A stretch of 64,000 nucleotides of DNA from Hypholoma sublateritium FD-334 SS-4 (taxonomy: Eukaryota; Basidiomycota; Agaricomycetes; Agaricales; Strophariaceae): contig KN817521.1 in the NCBI GenBank assembly GCA_000827495.1, positions 124,001 to 188,000 on the forward strand, read 5' to 3'. How positions within the stretch are numbered: the stretch's first letter is position 1; each line of letters begins with the position of its first letter. A program made the position numbers and the translations under genes. The notes beneath the pieces were generated by a model that made no database searches, was not told where the DNA came from, and saw only the letters and a list, made by a program, of their open reading frames with translations. Of this stretch, positions 12,407-24,369 are shown in pieces.

Positions 12407-15028
12407 GTTATCGACTAAATGCCATAAATGCCTTTGAAAGATGGTCAGATAAGAATTCCACCGAGACCCTTCGCCCAGGGTCGTTATGTTCTCATGAAAA
12501 AAGGTTAAACGTTATCATGATCTACCTACGGATTTAGACGCGGAATGGCAGAGGTGGTTTTAGCGAAATAAAAAAGACAAAGATAACAGGATATGAAAAA
12601 TCGAAGTCGTTGGAGGTATTGGATGCATGATCCGAGCCGTCGTGAATAAGCGCCACGGAGCTTGAACAGCGCCAATATTGCCCTCATTAAATGTGGTGGT
12701 CGCTCATCTCGCTAAAGTTGCAGGCAAAGCATCAAACCAGGACGAGCTAGTTGTTTTGCGCGCGGACGTTTCGCCGTAGTTCCGAGCAATGTGAGCGTTC
12801 CGTGGTAAAGATACAGAATATATCCAAGTTCGTCATCTGATTCGGGAGTATGTTGACATTATAGAGTGGCGCTCCGTCCAAAAGTGAGCCTTTACAGCAA
12901 AACCAGATGTAGATATGGAGTTCTTTATCATTATACATTTTGCACCCATTGTTGGACATACCGTTGGAGATAGTGGGCTGGAGAAACGAAGGATAAAATT
13001 GATTTATACTCGTCGTAATACCATCAGTCGGGCGTAGGGCGTAGGGTTTTGTGAGAGCGTGCGCTCTTCAACTCAACGCCGACGCCAAGCAAAAATCCTG
13101 GAATCTGGCGCGCTCGGGAGAACGTTCGCAGGTGAGGGAGCTTGCCTCCCATAATTGAGTCGTCAACCGTGATATAGCCCACCGATTTCCAGATTGAATA
13201 ATCCATGGGAACGCAAATCAAAGGTTTAAGTGCGAAAACCGTCGAGTAGGGTTCTCGTTCGCATCGAGAGCAAACGCCGCGGTTAGGGGAAGACTACAAC
13301 ACGATGATGGCATTAGTAGGCTTCCAGTCCTAGCAAAGAGCCATAAATTGGTGTACGTTGATGATGCGCCGCCTAGGATAAGGGAACCTGGACCGCAAGC
13401 TGGGTTAGAGTTACTATGGATTATCCAGCCGTGGCTCGTACAGAGCTTTAGTGGATGTGCATTCACTGGGATATTCAGGTTTCCGTGGCATTAAGCAAAC
13501 GCGTGGGACTTACGGAAATAGCTAAACGGAACAGACTCCCGCGAAGTCAGGCAATACAGAGCAAATACGGAGTGTAACTCCACTGCAAGCTGGTATCGGA
13601 CACCCGTTGAAAATATCGTCAGCGCTGTTCTGAGTCAATTCCATAGGATCGCAATGGTCGTAGGTTTGGAGGCTACGCCAAGGTGCGTTCAAGGGATCAT
13701 CGATCATCATTCCTGCAGTTCACCCTCGGAATCAAGCATCGAGAAGTCGGCGCAAATGGTCATGACGAGGAAAGACCTGTGGTTCAACAGTCCAGACCAG
13801 ACATGGCGGTTGGATATTGGTGTCGAGGCGTAGCCAGAAGCTTGTAACTCACCACTAGGTCTTGCAGCAAGTTCCAGAAGTAAACCGCCAAAGAAGGATG
13901 AAGACCAGGCCACACAGCCAACTTCTAGACACCTGAAGGGCACTGCGCGTCTGACGAATGCGGTGTGATGACCGACGCCGCGTCCTATATCCGAGAATTG
14001 CGGTGAACATGTAAGTTGCCTTGCGGGAAGCACTTATGAAGTGGAGGTGATTCTGTAAGAAAAGAAGGTTCTAACCATGTGCGCCTTCTTGTTCCAGTTT
14101 GTCTGTAGTATTGACAAAGCCGGACGCCAGTGGTAAGCAGCGAAAGGAAGCCGAAATCAATCGACGTCGTTCAGCGTGAAGACGAGGACATCCGGCAAAT
14201 CAGCGACCGAGCAGATGTGTTCAGGAATCTCGCCAATGGTCTAGAGCATAGAAGGTGATACGACATCTCCCTATGGACTCTGAAAAGGCAATGTATCGGC
14301 CCATTGCAACAGGGTTGCATGAGAGTCGAAACGTTGAAGTCTGTTACGAGCCTGTGTGCCAAGTGGTCAGAATGACAGGTATCATTTCTCAGCATTTCTC
14401 GCCACCTGGTTTGAATTTGTACGTTCTTCAAAAGCGGCCGGTCCGAGACGGGGCATGTAGGAGATATATTTTACGGCACTAGCATGATATGACGACATGT
14501 ATGTTGGATCTCTTGGTCGCTGGCAGGCTTATTTCTGGAGTATTTGCCGATCATATATGTCAGTAAAGCCTATTTCGTTGTTCGAAACGCAGGATTACGC
14601 TGACCCGGCAGTTCAATGACAGCGACATGGCTGCCAAAATCAGTGATATCAGCAAGAAGTACTCCATGGATGAGCCAAGTCCTGCCTCGCCCCGGAACAC
14701 GGTCGACCAAGGCTTAACCAGACCTGCCTCGACGGTCGGCAGCCCGCTCAGCGCTGTGAATGAGTCGAAGTTGAACTAGAAAATGGCGCAGTTCGCGAGA
14801 GGATTACTCGATCACGTGACATGTTCAACGCGTTGAGACTCCGCGTTCGCCGTTGGCGCATCGGACTCTCCTAAGTCACCCATCTTTGACCCATCTCTTC
14901 TGCCTATCATTTACCTCCAACCCATCACCGCGGGGAATTGAGCGCTTTGATAGGATATTCACGTCACCAATCGCGCTCTCTATCGCCTTGTATACCGGGA
15001 TTTCTGTTATCTTCCTCGCCAAGTTCCA
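12407..15028. other. Intergenic stretch with possible degenerate coding remnants
   Basis: No recognised gene. The minus strand carries a run of short abutting ORFs in different frames (13024-13221, 13218-13466, 13522-13710, 13707-14033), as a decayed gene would, but no family motif. On the plus strand, pieces at about 14170-14250 (REDEDIRQISDRADVFRNLA) and 14592-14779 (DMAAKISDISKKYSMDEPS, ending at a stop at 14777-14779) look coding-like and could be two exons of one gene with a ~340-nt intron. I could not find a start or an intact chain upstream. Confidence 0.3.
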
Positions 15029-17259
15029 ATGCCACCCACACCCTTCAAGAACGATGAACTCAGCCTACGCCATCTTCCTGACATGTCGGACACATCCTTC
15101 TCTTTTCAAATACCGGGAAGTGCACAGGAAGTTAACCTTCTTGCGGATGATGGCCTAGACTTCTTCCACGGAATCGATGTATCTCGCGGTGCACCACAAA
15201 CTTCTCCACGACGAACAAACGATGGACCGATGGCCATCAACGATCTTACGCCTAGGCCTGTTTCCTTCCCAAATGCAATTCTTTATCGAGAAATACTGTC
15301 TCCACCTCGTAGCGGTCTCCTGGGTCCGAAGCCGAAACAAGAGAAGTTATCTGTACCCCTCCAACGGCCTGAACTAAGCAAGCTCCGTACGGAGGTTATG
15401 TCCAAACCGAGGCCTGTCATGCCATTGTTCGCCCACCTTGAACCCACTGCAGACACACCCTCTGCTGCGCATATTTCAACACTTAGGGCGAATATAGGTC
15501 CCTTCACTGGAAGGATGCACGCTTCTCCACTGTCGTCCATTGATCAGGAACCTGCGGGGGCGGACATACAAGGGTCGAAAGGGGCAAAGGAAGAATCTGT
15601 TGAGAAAAATCTGGCCCCACCCAAAATGAGGCGGGAGAAACACCCCAAGAATAAGAAAGTAAGTCTTCCGCTGCCGTGTTCCCGGCGGTCATCGTTCCTG
15701 ACAAATCGACTGATCGACAACCTTGGGTTTACTTCAATAGAAAGTTATTGAGGGCGGAATCGCCAAGTCGCGAGTGACAGTTAAATTGGCCGTAATACGG
15801 TCTCCTGGTCCTATCTATGAGTCAGTTGAACAAGAACGTTCGATTTTTCCATCGTCTCAAAAACCACCTGTATCTGAGGACCTCAATGGAGATCCGTCTA
15901 CGTCAGATATCAGCATCGGTCCAGGCGGCGGGGTGTCTAAGCGCTTAGTCCAATACAGTCGGGACATCATCAGCTCCTTCGGGTAAGTTTGCGACTTTTT
16001 TCCCCCGCAAATTAGACAAGGAAAAGAGAACTTATGACGTCCGTTTTTGTCTAGGGTATACAATTCTACGCCATCTGTGGGGAGAAGCGATCTACCGAGT
16101 GCGGAATCTCACGTCAAAAGGGACGCAAGCATCGCAGGAAATGCCGTGCCACGGAAGTATAACGACGACGCTGACGAATCATTAACTGTACCACAAATCT
16201 CCCCCAGAAAATGTCCATCGCATGTACAAACTCATCCCACCCCACCGGCTAATAACGCGACATCGCCTTTGAGGTTTGCAGGTAAGAGGCCGGCATCTGT
16301 CTCTTCGGATAGCTCTTCTCGTAAGAAAAGCAGAACGGATGTCCCGTCTGCGACCAGTACGGCTTCTACATCGGGCACAACCTTGGATGTTCGTGGACCC
16401 CGGCTTCGAGGAATTTCTAGCCGTGAAGCATCCGATCCTTCCAATCCCGCTGTCAAGACAGAAATTCTGCCAAAGAAGGCAGGAAGGGGGACTGCTCCCA
16501 AAGCATTCACAGTTCGCGCAAACAAACTAGGGGAAAATAGCGTTCCAACTATGACGAAATCAACTTCAACTTCGGGTTCCATTTGCTCTAGATCTACGAC
16601 GGTGGTGCGAGAAGCACCTCTTCAAGGGGATGATACAAAACGATCAGCCTTATCGGGGTCTATCAAGGGAAAAGGTAAGGCTGCGTCAACCAGCAAAATG
16701 CCTGAGCGACCTGTAAGTTTGACTATATCTTATTTTTGGCCTCGTTCCCGAGATAGGTAATTAATCTCGCCTTTGTAAACAGATGTTCCAAATCGCCCCA
16801 CTGGGCGCCGCGAAATCTACCCAATTTCAGTCGCACGCTGAACCACGGGTTCTAATGCACAAGCCTGAGTCTACAGGTGTGAAGGTCGAGACCCAATCAC
16901 AATCACAAAGAGAAAAGAAATATCATCTTTCCGTCCCTGACTTCAAGGCAATGCACGCTGCGCAAGAAGCTAAGCTTGCCCTTCTCAAAGAGAACATTCA
17001 CCCGACCCTACCTCAACCCATCAAACTAGAAACCGATCAGCGGGTAATAGAGCGGCAAAAGTTTGACGATATGGTGAAAGAGAAACACCGCGAACAGGAA
17101 CGACGTATGGAGGAAAAACGCAAGGAACGCGAGGAGCAGGAGGAGCGCGAGCTTCGTGAATTACGGAAGAAAACTATTCCCAGAGCCCACATCGTTCCGG
17201 AGTGGTACAAGGAAGCACCGAAGAAAAAGGATAAACATGGCGATTCTCTCGGGAGATGA
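15029..17259 (+). CDS. TPX2 C-terminal-domain protein (spindle/microtubule-associated)
   Basis: Four exons: 15029-15658, 15741-15982, 16055-16712 and 16783-17259, joined by canonical GTAAGT...AG introns, giving about 670 residues. The first two thirds are basic, Ser/Pro-rich and disordered with several SP/TP sites (ILSPPRSGLL, SPGPIYES, QISPRKC), as in cell-cycle substrates. The C-terminus is a charged coiled coil, FDDMVKEKHREQERRMEEKR, followed by the TPX2-type element LRKKTIPRAHIVPEWYKEAP. In animals TPX2 activates Aurora A and nucleates spindle microtubules; a fungal protein with only this C-terminal segment probably binds microtubules or importin. The domain call rests on the last ~90 residues. 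The role is inferred. Confidence 0.75.
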
Positions 17260-18263
17260 GGAACGGCCAACTTATTCGTAGGACAGGCGCGGCACGCAAT
17301 TCTTGGATAGTATTAATTTTAGTCTTGCGACCATTCTTGTCATTTTACAAATATGGCACACTTGAAGATCTAGACGCTGAAGCACGCGTTACTCGAGGCA
17401 ACGTCTGTTGTTATTCGGTTTACCACATAACATTCTCGTCAAGACATGGTATGATGTTATATCCGCAAAGCCCGCACAGATATTTCTTTCACAGCAATCC
17501 ATTATCTCCACGGCATGGCATCAGCCAATATTTCATCTGGTGAAACGTGGGCAGCTCTGTCGGAATGTGCGCAACACCAGGCAAAGTCAGAGAAGTTGCA
17601 CGCGCTACAAATTGGCGACGACGATGCTGTTCTTTCGTGTTCAGGACTTTCCATTGGGTAGACCACTTCGTTATCATTGTCAAGGCGCATCTTAATCGCT
17701 CCTTTCGGTCGGAATTGAACATCTCGTTCAGTTGCATTGCAAAAGTCCCGACCGCGTCAGACATGACTATGCGCGCTGTGTGAGAAAATAGCCCGGCAAG
17801 ACCCTCAAGTATCCTCGATGCGAAAGAAGCAGCTGGTTGTGTCGGCGCCCACTGTTTTTGCGTCACACGAGGCAAGTGGATATACTGCATTTATCATCGG
17901 TGGACTGAGTAAGCGTCTTCCGTCCAGCAGCCATATTTTTGGCAGAAGTGATTATCACGGATGGAGGATGCATCAACGTGTCGTGTTCCTGTGACCAAAC
18001 GGGCCCGCAAGACCGGGAACCAAAGCCACTAGGATCTATCCGCGTTAGGCACACTCAGTTTGGTTCACCCCCCCGCCCGGTTGGTTCGTCTTGCTCAAAC
18101 GGAATCTCTACTTACGGAGCCACGGGACCATCAATGGACTCAGGACGCCACAACTAAGTACATACTCCAAATTCCATAAAAGGCCGCTAATTTGCTCCTC
18201 GTCTATCCTCATCCCCTCGAAACATCACAACCAGCTTTCAGCAGCCCTCTAATTGCTACCACA
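17260..18263. other. Intergenic stretch; one unassigned minus ORF
   Basis: A minus-strand ORF at 17489-17890 (133 codons, including MSDAVGTFAMQLNEMFNSDR) is the only frame of note. It looks partly protein-like, but I see no domain and no confident exon partner. Otherwise the interval holds the 3' flank of the TPX2-domain gene and the 5' flank of the small gene at 18264. Confidence 0.3.
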
Positions 18264-18431
18264 ATGCACTCACAGGCTGCCTCTACTACCCCAGTCGCGT
18301 CGTCGACCAAACTCTCGTCGTCCGCGACCTCCACCTCTTTGGAGTCCACCCCGTGTGTGAGCCACAGCTCCCCGCAATGCTGCCATTGCGGCTGGCGCGG
18401 ATCCCACTCCCCTAATTGTCCATTCAAGTAA
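18264..18431 (+). CDS. Small Ser/Thr-rich protein with Cys/His C-terminus
   Basis: A 55-residue protein: MHSQAASTTPVASSTK, then a Ser/Thr stretch, ending CCHCGWRGSHSPNCPFK. The compact Cys-Cys-His-Cys...Cys tail could bind a metal, and I believe very similar tails end short uncharacterised proteins in other mushroom genomes (recollection, not checked). No signal peptide. A clean GTGAGC...TTCAG intron-like segment (about 18437-18492) follows directly after the stop and would sit in the 3' UTR. ATG 18264 is chosen because the upstream in-frame codon is not an ATG. Function unknown. Confidence 0.5.
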   Translation: MHSQAASTTPVASSTKLSSSATSTSLESTPCVSHSSPQCCHCGWRGSHSPNCPFK

Positions 18432-19249
18432 ACATGGTGAGCTATTTGCGCGTCGCGCCTCTTCACCGCTGATCTCACTATTTTATCATTCAGCTCGCTT
18501 GACGTGCTTGACCGTGACCCACACTGTATTGCCGCCCACTACCACTCGTCTTTGTCTTGCAATCGCTTTCACCATGTTTGCCAATTGTTCTATAATACTG
18601 CAACCCCGCGTCGCGTCGTCACCTATCCTACCATTAATCGTCAACGGAGCTAGTCTATTATTTATATGTGTGGGGAGAGGACTGATCCACGCGCCTGTAA
18701 GAATGGAGGGGAGTAATGAAGTCATACCATTGTATATCTACCGCGCCTAGTACTCAGATGATCGCATCTTGTTTTTTTTTGCTCTTTTTGTTGTTGCAGC
18801 GGAAGCCGCTCCGTTGGCCGCTATTAAAGCACGCCAAAATTTGCCTTGGCCGATAAGATAGTTTACATAGTGGTTTGCGTGACCGGTTGACCACGGGAGT
18901 CGGGTTCCTGGAGGTCGTGTTCTTTTTTCCCCGCATCTTCAAGTTGTCTTCAAGTCATTCCGGTATGCCTCGGACTCTGGTCATCCAAGTGAGCACTACA
19001 AAAAATTCCAAGCTCCAATCACGCCCCAACGCAGGCCAACAGTTCGAGGCTATAAGCAATGCTAAGATATCTACGGTTTCGTCTATTGCCCAACGTCATT
19101 GCCGAAATAAGCAACAAACTTCGGCATTAAGTATAACCGGGCCGTGCCGGAAATGCAACTGCGATTTCCCCACGTCCTCCGAACTTATGCGGAGGACGGG
19201 CAACTATCAACTTCAATGCTATCAACGGACGTCTTGAACCTTCATCAAC
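18432..19249. other. Intergenic stretch
   Basis: Holds the 3' UTR of the small gene and the promoter/5' leader of the enoyl-CoA hydratase gene. ORFs at 18499-18750 and 18875-19237 (+) show no recognisable protein features. Confidence 0.5.
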
Positions 19250-20613
19250 ATGTCGCGTCTTCAGCCCCCACATCATTCAACTGAAGTCAAAGTATCTTTT
19301 CCTGAGGAACATATCCTTCTCCTGGCGCTGAACCGCCCAAAATTCCTCAATGCAATGACGCCACAGATGTCTGAAGACCTTAAGAACTTGCTTGATTGGT
19401 TCGAAGACGAGGCTAGCTTATGGTGCGTCTTCAATTGTTCATTTGGTTAGCACGAATCTGCATATTCATCCATGAAATTTGTTTAATCCTTCACGTTGGA
19501 TGCTCCAAATAGGGTTGTCATAGTAACTGGAGAGGGACGTGTATTTTGCGCTGGAGCAGATTTGAAAGCGTATGTGGCGCAAAACTTATGCATTGACCGC
19601 CCCAGCTAATCGGAGACAAATGCAGCTGGAATAATGACCAACAGAGCGGAAACAGTAAAGAGCAAGAAAGCATCGTTGCCAATGTTCATGGATTTGGGTC
19701 GCTTTCGCGGCGCAGCTCGAATAAACCAATTATAGCTGCCGTACGGGGAGGCGCGTACGGTGGAGGCATGGAGATTCTTCTAAACTGCGACTTAGTAGTC
19801 GCTGCGGAAGACGCTAAATTCGCGCTTCCGGAGGTAAAGCGCGGTGTCGTTGCCATTCAAGGCGGTAAGCCATGACAGCCTACGACGCTGATAGGCTTTT
19901 CCAACCCACCATTATTATTATTTATCCCATAGGGATACCGCGCCTAGAGCACATAACTGGACACCAGGTAAGAAATAAATCTTACATGTGATGTTGGGAA
20001 CGTCGCTGATAACGTATTATGTCCAGCTGGCATCTGAGATGCTACTTCTGGGCAAGACAGTCGACTCTACTGACGCCCGTAACCGCTTCGGATTGTCAGT
20101 GCAATTTTTCCCTCTGTCTATATATATACCTCCTGGTTTGAAGGCGGGCGCTGACCATGTGTGCTGTCTTTGACCTTATAGCGTTAACTTCATTGTGCCA
20201 CCGTCGCAAGTTATAGCGACAGCGATTAGTACTGCGCAGCAAATTATTTCCAACTCGCCTGATGCTGTTCAATCGACTAAACTTGGCCTTCTGTTAGCTC
20301 AGAAACACAACGTATCAGAGGCCGTGTTGACTCATGCATGGAGCGCACATAGCAAGCAAGTTTACAAGGGTGACAACATCAAGGTGCGTGTTTCAATGTA
20401 TTTACAAATGCGTCTGCCCACCTATAACTCGGGGTAATTGTCGTTCCCTTCGGTAGGAGGGACTGAAAGCTTTCACCGAGGTTTGTCATTTTGATTATCT
20501 TTATCACGGTCACGAAGGATATCTGACCACCCGATTTTCTTTCGATCTTCCATCCGTATTAACCATGGACATCACAGAAACGTGCACCTATTTGGATCAA
20601 CCCGAAGCTGTAA
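19250..20613 (+). CDS. Enoyl-CoA hydratase/isomerase family protein (crotonase fold)
   Basis: Likely hydrates 2-enoyl-CoA or isomerises a related acyl-CoA in fatty-acid or branched-chain breakdown. About seven exons give HILLLALNRPKFLNAMTPQM, VVIVTGEGRVFCAGADLKAW (oxyanion-hole AGADL motif), KPIIAAVRGGAYGGGMEILL, NCDLVVAAEDAKFALPEVKR, GGIPRLEHITGHQ, LASEMLLLGKTVDSTDARN, FGVNFIVPPSQVIATAIS, EGLKAFTEKRAPIWINPKL. Both glutamates at the crotonase catalytic positions (in GGGMEI and LPEVKRG) are present, so hydratase chemistry is possible. The N-terminus has no obvious mitochondrial presequence. The C-terminal tripeptide PKL is only a weak match to a peroxisomal PTS1, so location is open. Length (~270 residues) is normal for the family. 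Confidence 0.9.
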
Positions 20614-23107
20614 ATATAGTTCGAAGAACGGCACCCCCGTTGTGGTGCCGCATCTTCTCCCAGAACTCATATGTACCCCAAGATCGCCTGAATGTTGTTA
20701 AACTGGCCGTGTTATAATAGCCCGGCCCTCAGGTTTTTGTCTCGTCAAAAACCTGATGCGTGATTGGAGTTAGACTTCGCGCACATCGAGTGGGAACATC
20801 ACGAAGCCTGGTAAAAACATTCTCATTTTTCTGATATATACATAAATATACTGGACAGCCTTTTGAAAGTCTCCAGAAGCATCGCGACCTCCGTTGCTCA
20901 ATGCTTGGCCATCATGCCTGCTGTATGTGGGGTTCACCAAATAATTATATTAGATCAGTGCGCGAGCGCTGGGCGATGATCAGCTGCGCTGGCTTTGAAC
21001 GCTCCTAAACCCAAGACAGAACTTCCCCATATCGTACTAGAGGCTTCAATCTTTGGAATCACAAACGTTCTATATTGGTCGTTGATGAGAAGCATATCGT
21101 CGATACCTATGTAATATAAATAGACATGAACGCTCGACTATGTAGAGCTTCAAGCTGCGTGTATTCGCACCTTCAAAAAGAACATTCGCATATCGGATAA
21201 CAACGTCTTCAATCAAAGTGATCCGGGCAGCTGGAGGCCTCATATGACCTTGTCTCCTTCCCCGTTGGGTTTGCAGGTCACGTATTCCCAGGGAATGGAT
21301 CATTATCCGTCGTCTTCGTCTGCTGCGAGTCGTTCCTGTAATCAACTACACGGAATGCTGAGACTCACATTTCGGGTACTGTGTGTGCAAAATCACAAGA
21401 GATATGTACATGTGTATGGCCTGATCTGGACACAGTCATCTATATGGCCCTCTGTTCACAAACATAACATCAGTCTGCGATACTGTAATAACTTGAAAGC
21501 GGTTCAGTGATTATGTATTATATTGCATGGGCTGGTGTCCCACGTCAGATATATCCATCTTTTGCGGTATGCTCTAATACGCAACGCGCGGCAAAGTATG
21601 CCCCCATTCCAAAGAAGACGCACCTTGCCAAGAGAAATTACTTTAGTAGGTATTGTCACATTAAGAATCGCTTACTGAAAATGAGTCCAAAAGGTATAAG
21701 AGCAATTGCAAAAGCAATGGCTCACTGATAACAACCCGACAGGATGGACCACTGCGACGGCGCGGGGCTAGGCCATCTACATCGACTGCGAATACACGAT
21801 ACAGTTCGGGATTATACAGTGGTGGAGCCATTGACATCTATCAGTGTCAGTAGAACACCGTGTAGGAACAATGTAGTGCAGTCGTCATCTGAATGTGGTG
21901 CATGCCGTTTACAATTTGTTGGTTCAGTCCCAAGAGAACCCATTTGGAGGCCAATGCAAAGTGAAAAAAAAAATTGAGCATCAGTGGACTCGACAGCTGC
22001 TCAGCGCGGCATGTGCTCTCAGTGTCAGGAAAGGTCAGTGATCCGAAGCAGCCCAAAGGCCGGCATTCAGACTGATCACCAGATTGTATCCCAGAATTTG
22101 CGAGTGCCAGCGAGTGCCGCACGGGTGGACTCCAGGAGCAATGCGACATGCCAGTGAAGCACTGTGCAGGAGTCAGAAACCCAAGGAACCCTGTCAGTTG
22201 AGCCTCGGCAGTGCAGACAACGGGGAAAGGGTCGCAAATTGCCGCAAGAATACATACTTATCAAGCGATACGCGAGTCGGACTGCCATTCACGAAGGTTT
22301 GGTTGATTCCGCCGCACCAAAAGCGCTGCAAAGAGTTGTATCCGACCTCCTCGCGCGAGTAGTCGCTGAGAAAAACATTGCAACTAATCCAACAGCGAAC
22401 TAACTCCCGTCAATGCGCAGATATGACTCACTTACGCACGAGGCCGGTCAAGCTAGTTGAAAGTCGCGAAGAAGTTCCAAGTAGATATCGTCCTAGACTG
22501 GCTACATCTTGCTCCCCTTGTGATTGAACCTTGACTCTGCCAAAAAAAACGCCTGCAGTTCCTAGTTGCTGATCGGCATTCCTCCCGAGGTTATTTAAAC
22601 CCCAAGTATGCCATTACAGAGTGGATCTTTTCAGACAAGTGAGGTAAGGGCCTTCCTCAGAGAAAGACAAACCCTATGATCGAGTCCCTGAGACGCTCTG
22701 TACAAGAGGGGAAAGTAGGAATTGACGTAAGACGTGGATATCTGTATTCCCTGTACTTCGTACAGGTTATAACCGCTGTTCAGTTGAGCCAAACATGATT
22801 TTGGGGATCCACTAAGAAACAGTCATTTTGCAAAGTCAAATTTCACTAGGCCGAATTGAGATGAGGTTTCCGCCGAAACTCAAAGCCAAGACAGAGCACA
22901 AAGAGCTTCGGAAAGGGTTGAGCACACAGGAGGTTGATATACTGTGCAGAGAGACGTTGCAGCCATAGATGGGGCAGAGTTTAGTGGTTGTTGAATGCGT
23001 TGGACTTGCATTTCGACTACGCTACTGGGGGAGGTGGACACGCGGTGGCATGATCGTGGGAATAAAGGGCCAAAGGTTCATTTAACAGCGAGAGCCCAAA
23101 CTTGGCG
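20614..23107. other. Intergenic stretch, no recognised gene
   Basis: About 2.5 kb with only short ORFs on both strands (for example 21070-21345 minus, 21244-21510 plus, 21847-22149 minus, 22084-22403 plus). None has a motif or a splice partner I trust. A perfect hairpin lies just past the enoyl-CoA hydratase stop. Confidence 0.45.
20730..20755. repeat. Perfect stem-loop (10-bp stem, 6-nt loop) downstream of the hydratase gene
   Basis: CAGGTTTTTG and its exact reverse complement CAAAAACCTG flank TCTCGT, about 117 bp after the stop codon of the enoyl-CoA hydratase gene. It probably falls in the 3' UTR, where it could form an RNA hairpin. A role is not shown. Confidence 0.65.
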
Positions 23108-24018
23108 ATGAACGACTCCGGGAAAGATCTCTCGTCAGCTCAGGTCTCCCCTGTACCTGCCCCTCAACCCACTAGTGCTTTTGAGCGATGGCGACGAAAG
23201 GCTATGCTCGTCACTGGCCTTGGCGTGTCTCAAGATGAGCGCCTTGCAGACCTGCAGGCATCGCACATTTACAATTGCGAACAAAAGAAGGAATACCTCA
23301 TGAATTACAGTTAGCATACTTGACTACATTACCTCTTGTAATCCGTATCTGACTTGCTACAGGCCCCATCGTTGTCTTTATGCTTAAACACCTGAAGAGT
23401 TCTGGGTGTGAAGTGCCCGCATCGAATATTCTCTGCGCACCGTGCGATATGACCAAGGCTGGAGGCTTCTCACCAGATCCTGGCGCGGTGACGTTATGTG
23501 CTGGCCACTTTTTTAGTGAACAACACATGGAAAGCACAATTACGCACGAGCTCATACACATGTACGACCATTGTCGCTTCAAGGTGGATTGGTCCAATCT
23601 CCGGCACCATGCCTGCAGCGAGGTGAGCATCAAATTATTTTTTGCGTTCATTAGTACTGACATCATTCTTAAGATTCGAGCTAACAATCTAAGTGGTGAC
23701 TGCCGTTTCTCACGAGAACTTCGACGCGGGATTGTGTCATTTTCGAAACAACATCAGGTAAAAATGAGCGGTGGCGTGATTGAACAAAAGTTCTCAGTGT
23801 TGTTCGCTTTACAGGCCTGCGTGCGTCGACGAGCGATAGATTCGGTTACTGCCAACCCAGTGTGCCCGAACGAAGCAGCAGCAGAACGTGCCGTCAATGA
23901 GGTTTGGGAGAGCTGTTTCAACGATACACGACCTTTCGACGAGGCAAGTTTCAATCTCCCGCTTCCCCGACAATGCTCCACTCACGATGTGACTTTTTAT
24001 AACCATCAGATATATTAA
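23108..24018 (+). CDS. ATP23: Mitochondrial inner membrane metalloprotease/chaperone ATP23
   Basis: In yeast Atp23 processes the Atp6 precursor and assists F1Fo-ATP synthase assembly in the intermembrane space. Exon 1 starts at 23108 (the in-frame TTG at 23102 is not a eukaryotic start). The chain gives FERWRRKAMLVTGLGVSQDE, KKEYLMNYSPIVVFMLKHLK, APCDMTKAGGFSPDPGAVTL, CAGHFFSEQHMESTITHELI, HMYDHCRFKVDWSNLRHHAC, SEIRANNLSGDCRFSREL, ACVRRRAIDSVTANPVCP and FNDTRPFDEIY. The zinc-protease motif HELIH and the family's many cysteines are intact. Four introns; the last (about 23944-24009) starts with GC (GAG|GCAAGT...ATCAG|AT), and only that splice yields the family C-terminus DEIY. The next gene starts about 350 bp downstream. 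Confidence 0.95.
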
Positions 24019-24369
24019 TACTGATTGTCGTAATGGAAGGAGTGATGTAGCATTATTACCGAGGCATTGTCAGTACATTGTGCATTCCATTCACAGTAGA
24101 TATATGCTGGTTGTTAAATGCTAGAAAGAAATGGGAAGGCAAAAAACTAAGAGGACGGGCTTGGAGGCTCGGAGTTGCGAGATCGTAAATGAAATACGGC
24201 TGGTCCTGGCAGACCTGATCCGCCTCCTGATTGATTGCGCGTGTTTGTTGTGTCGGAATATAAAATCGCTCGCAGAAGAACGGACGTGTTGAGTGTTGAC
24301 GTACAGAATCTTTTCTCGCCGCTACTCCCCTCATCTAATTCACGAGTCGACTGCCTCACGATCTCCAAA
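24019..24369. promoter_or_regulatory. Short intergenic region: ATP23 3' flank and wall-protein promoter
   Basis: About 350 bp between the ATP23 stop and the next start on the same strand. It holds the 3' end of one gene and the promoter and leader of the other. I see no clear motif. Minus-strand ORFs here are shadows. Confidence 0.4.

Noticed and set aside
23102..23107. Upstream start of ATP23 at 23102
   Set aside because: The codon is TTG; ATG 23108 is the first eukaryotic start in frame.
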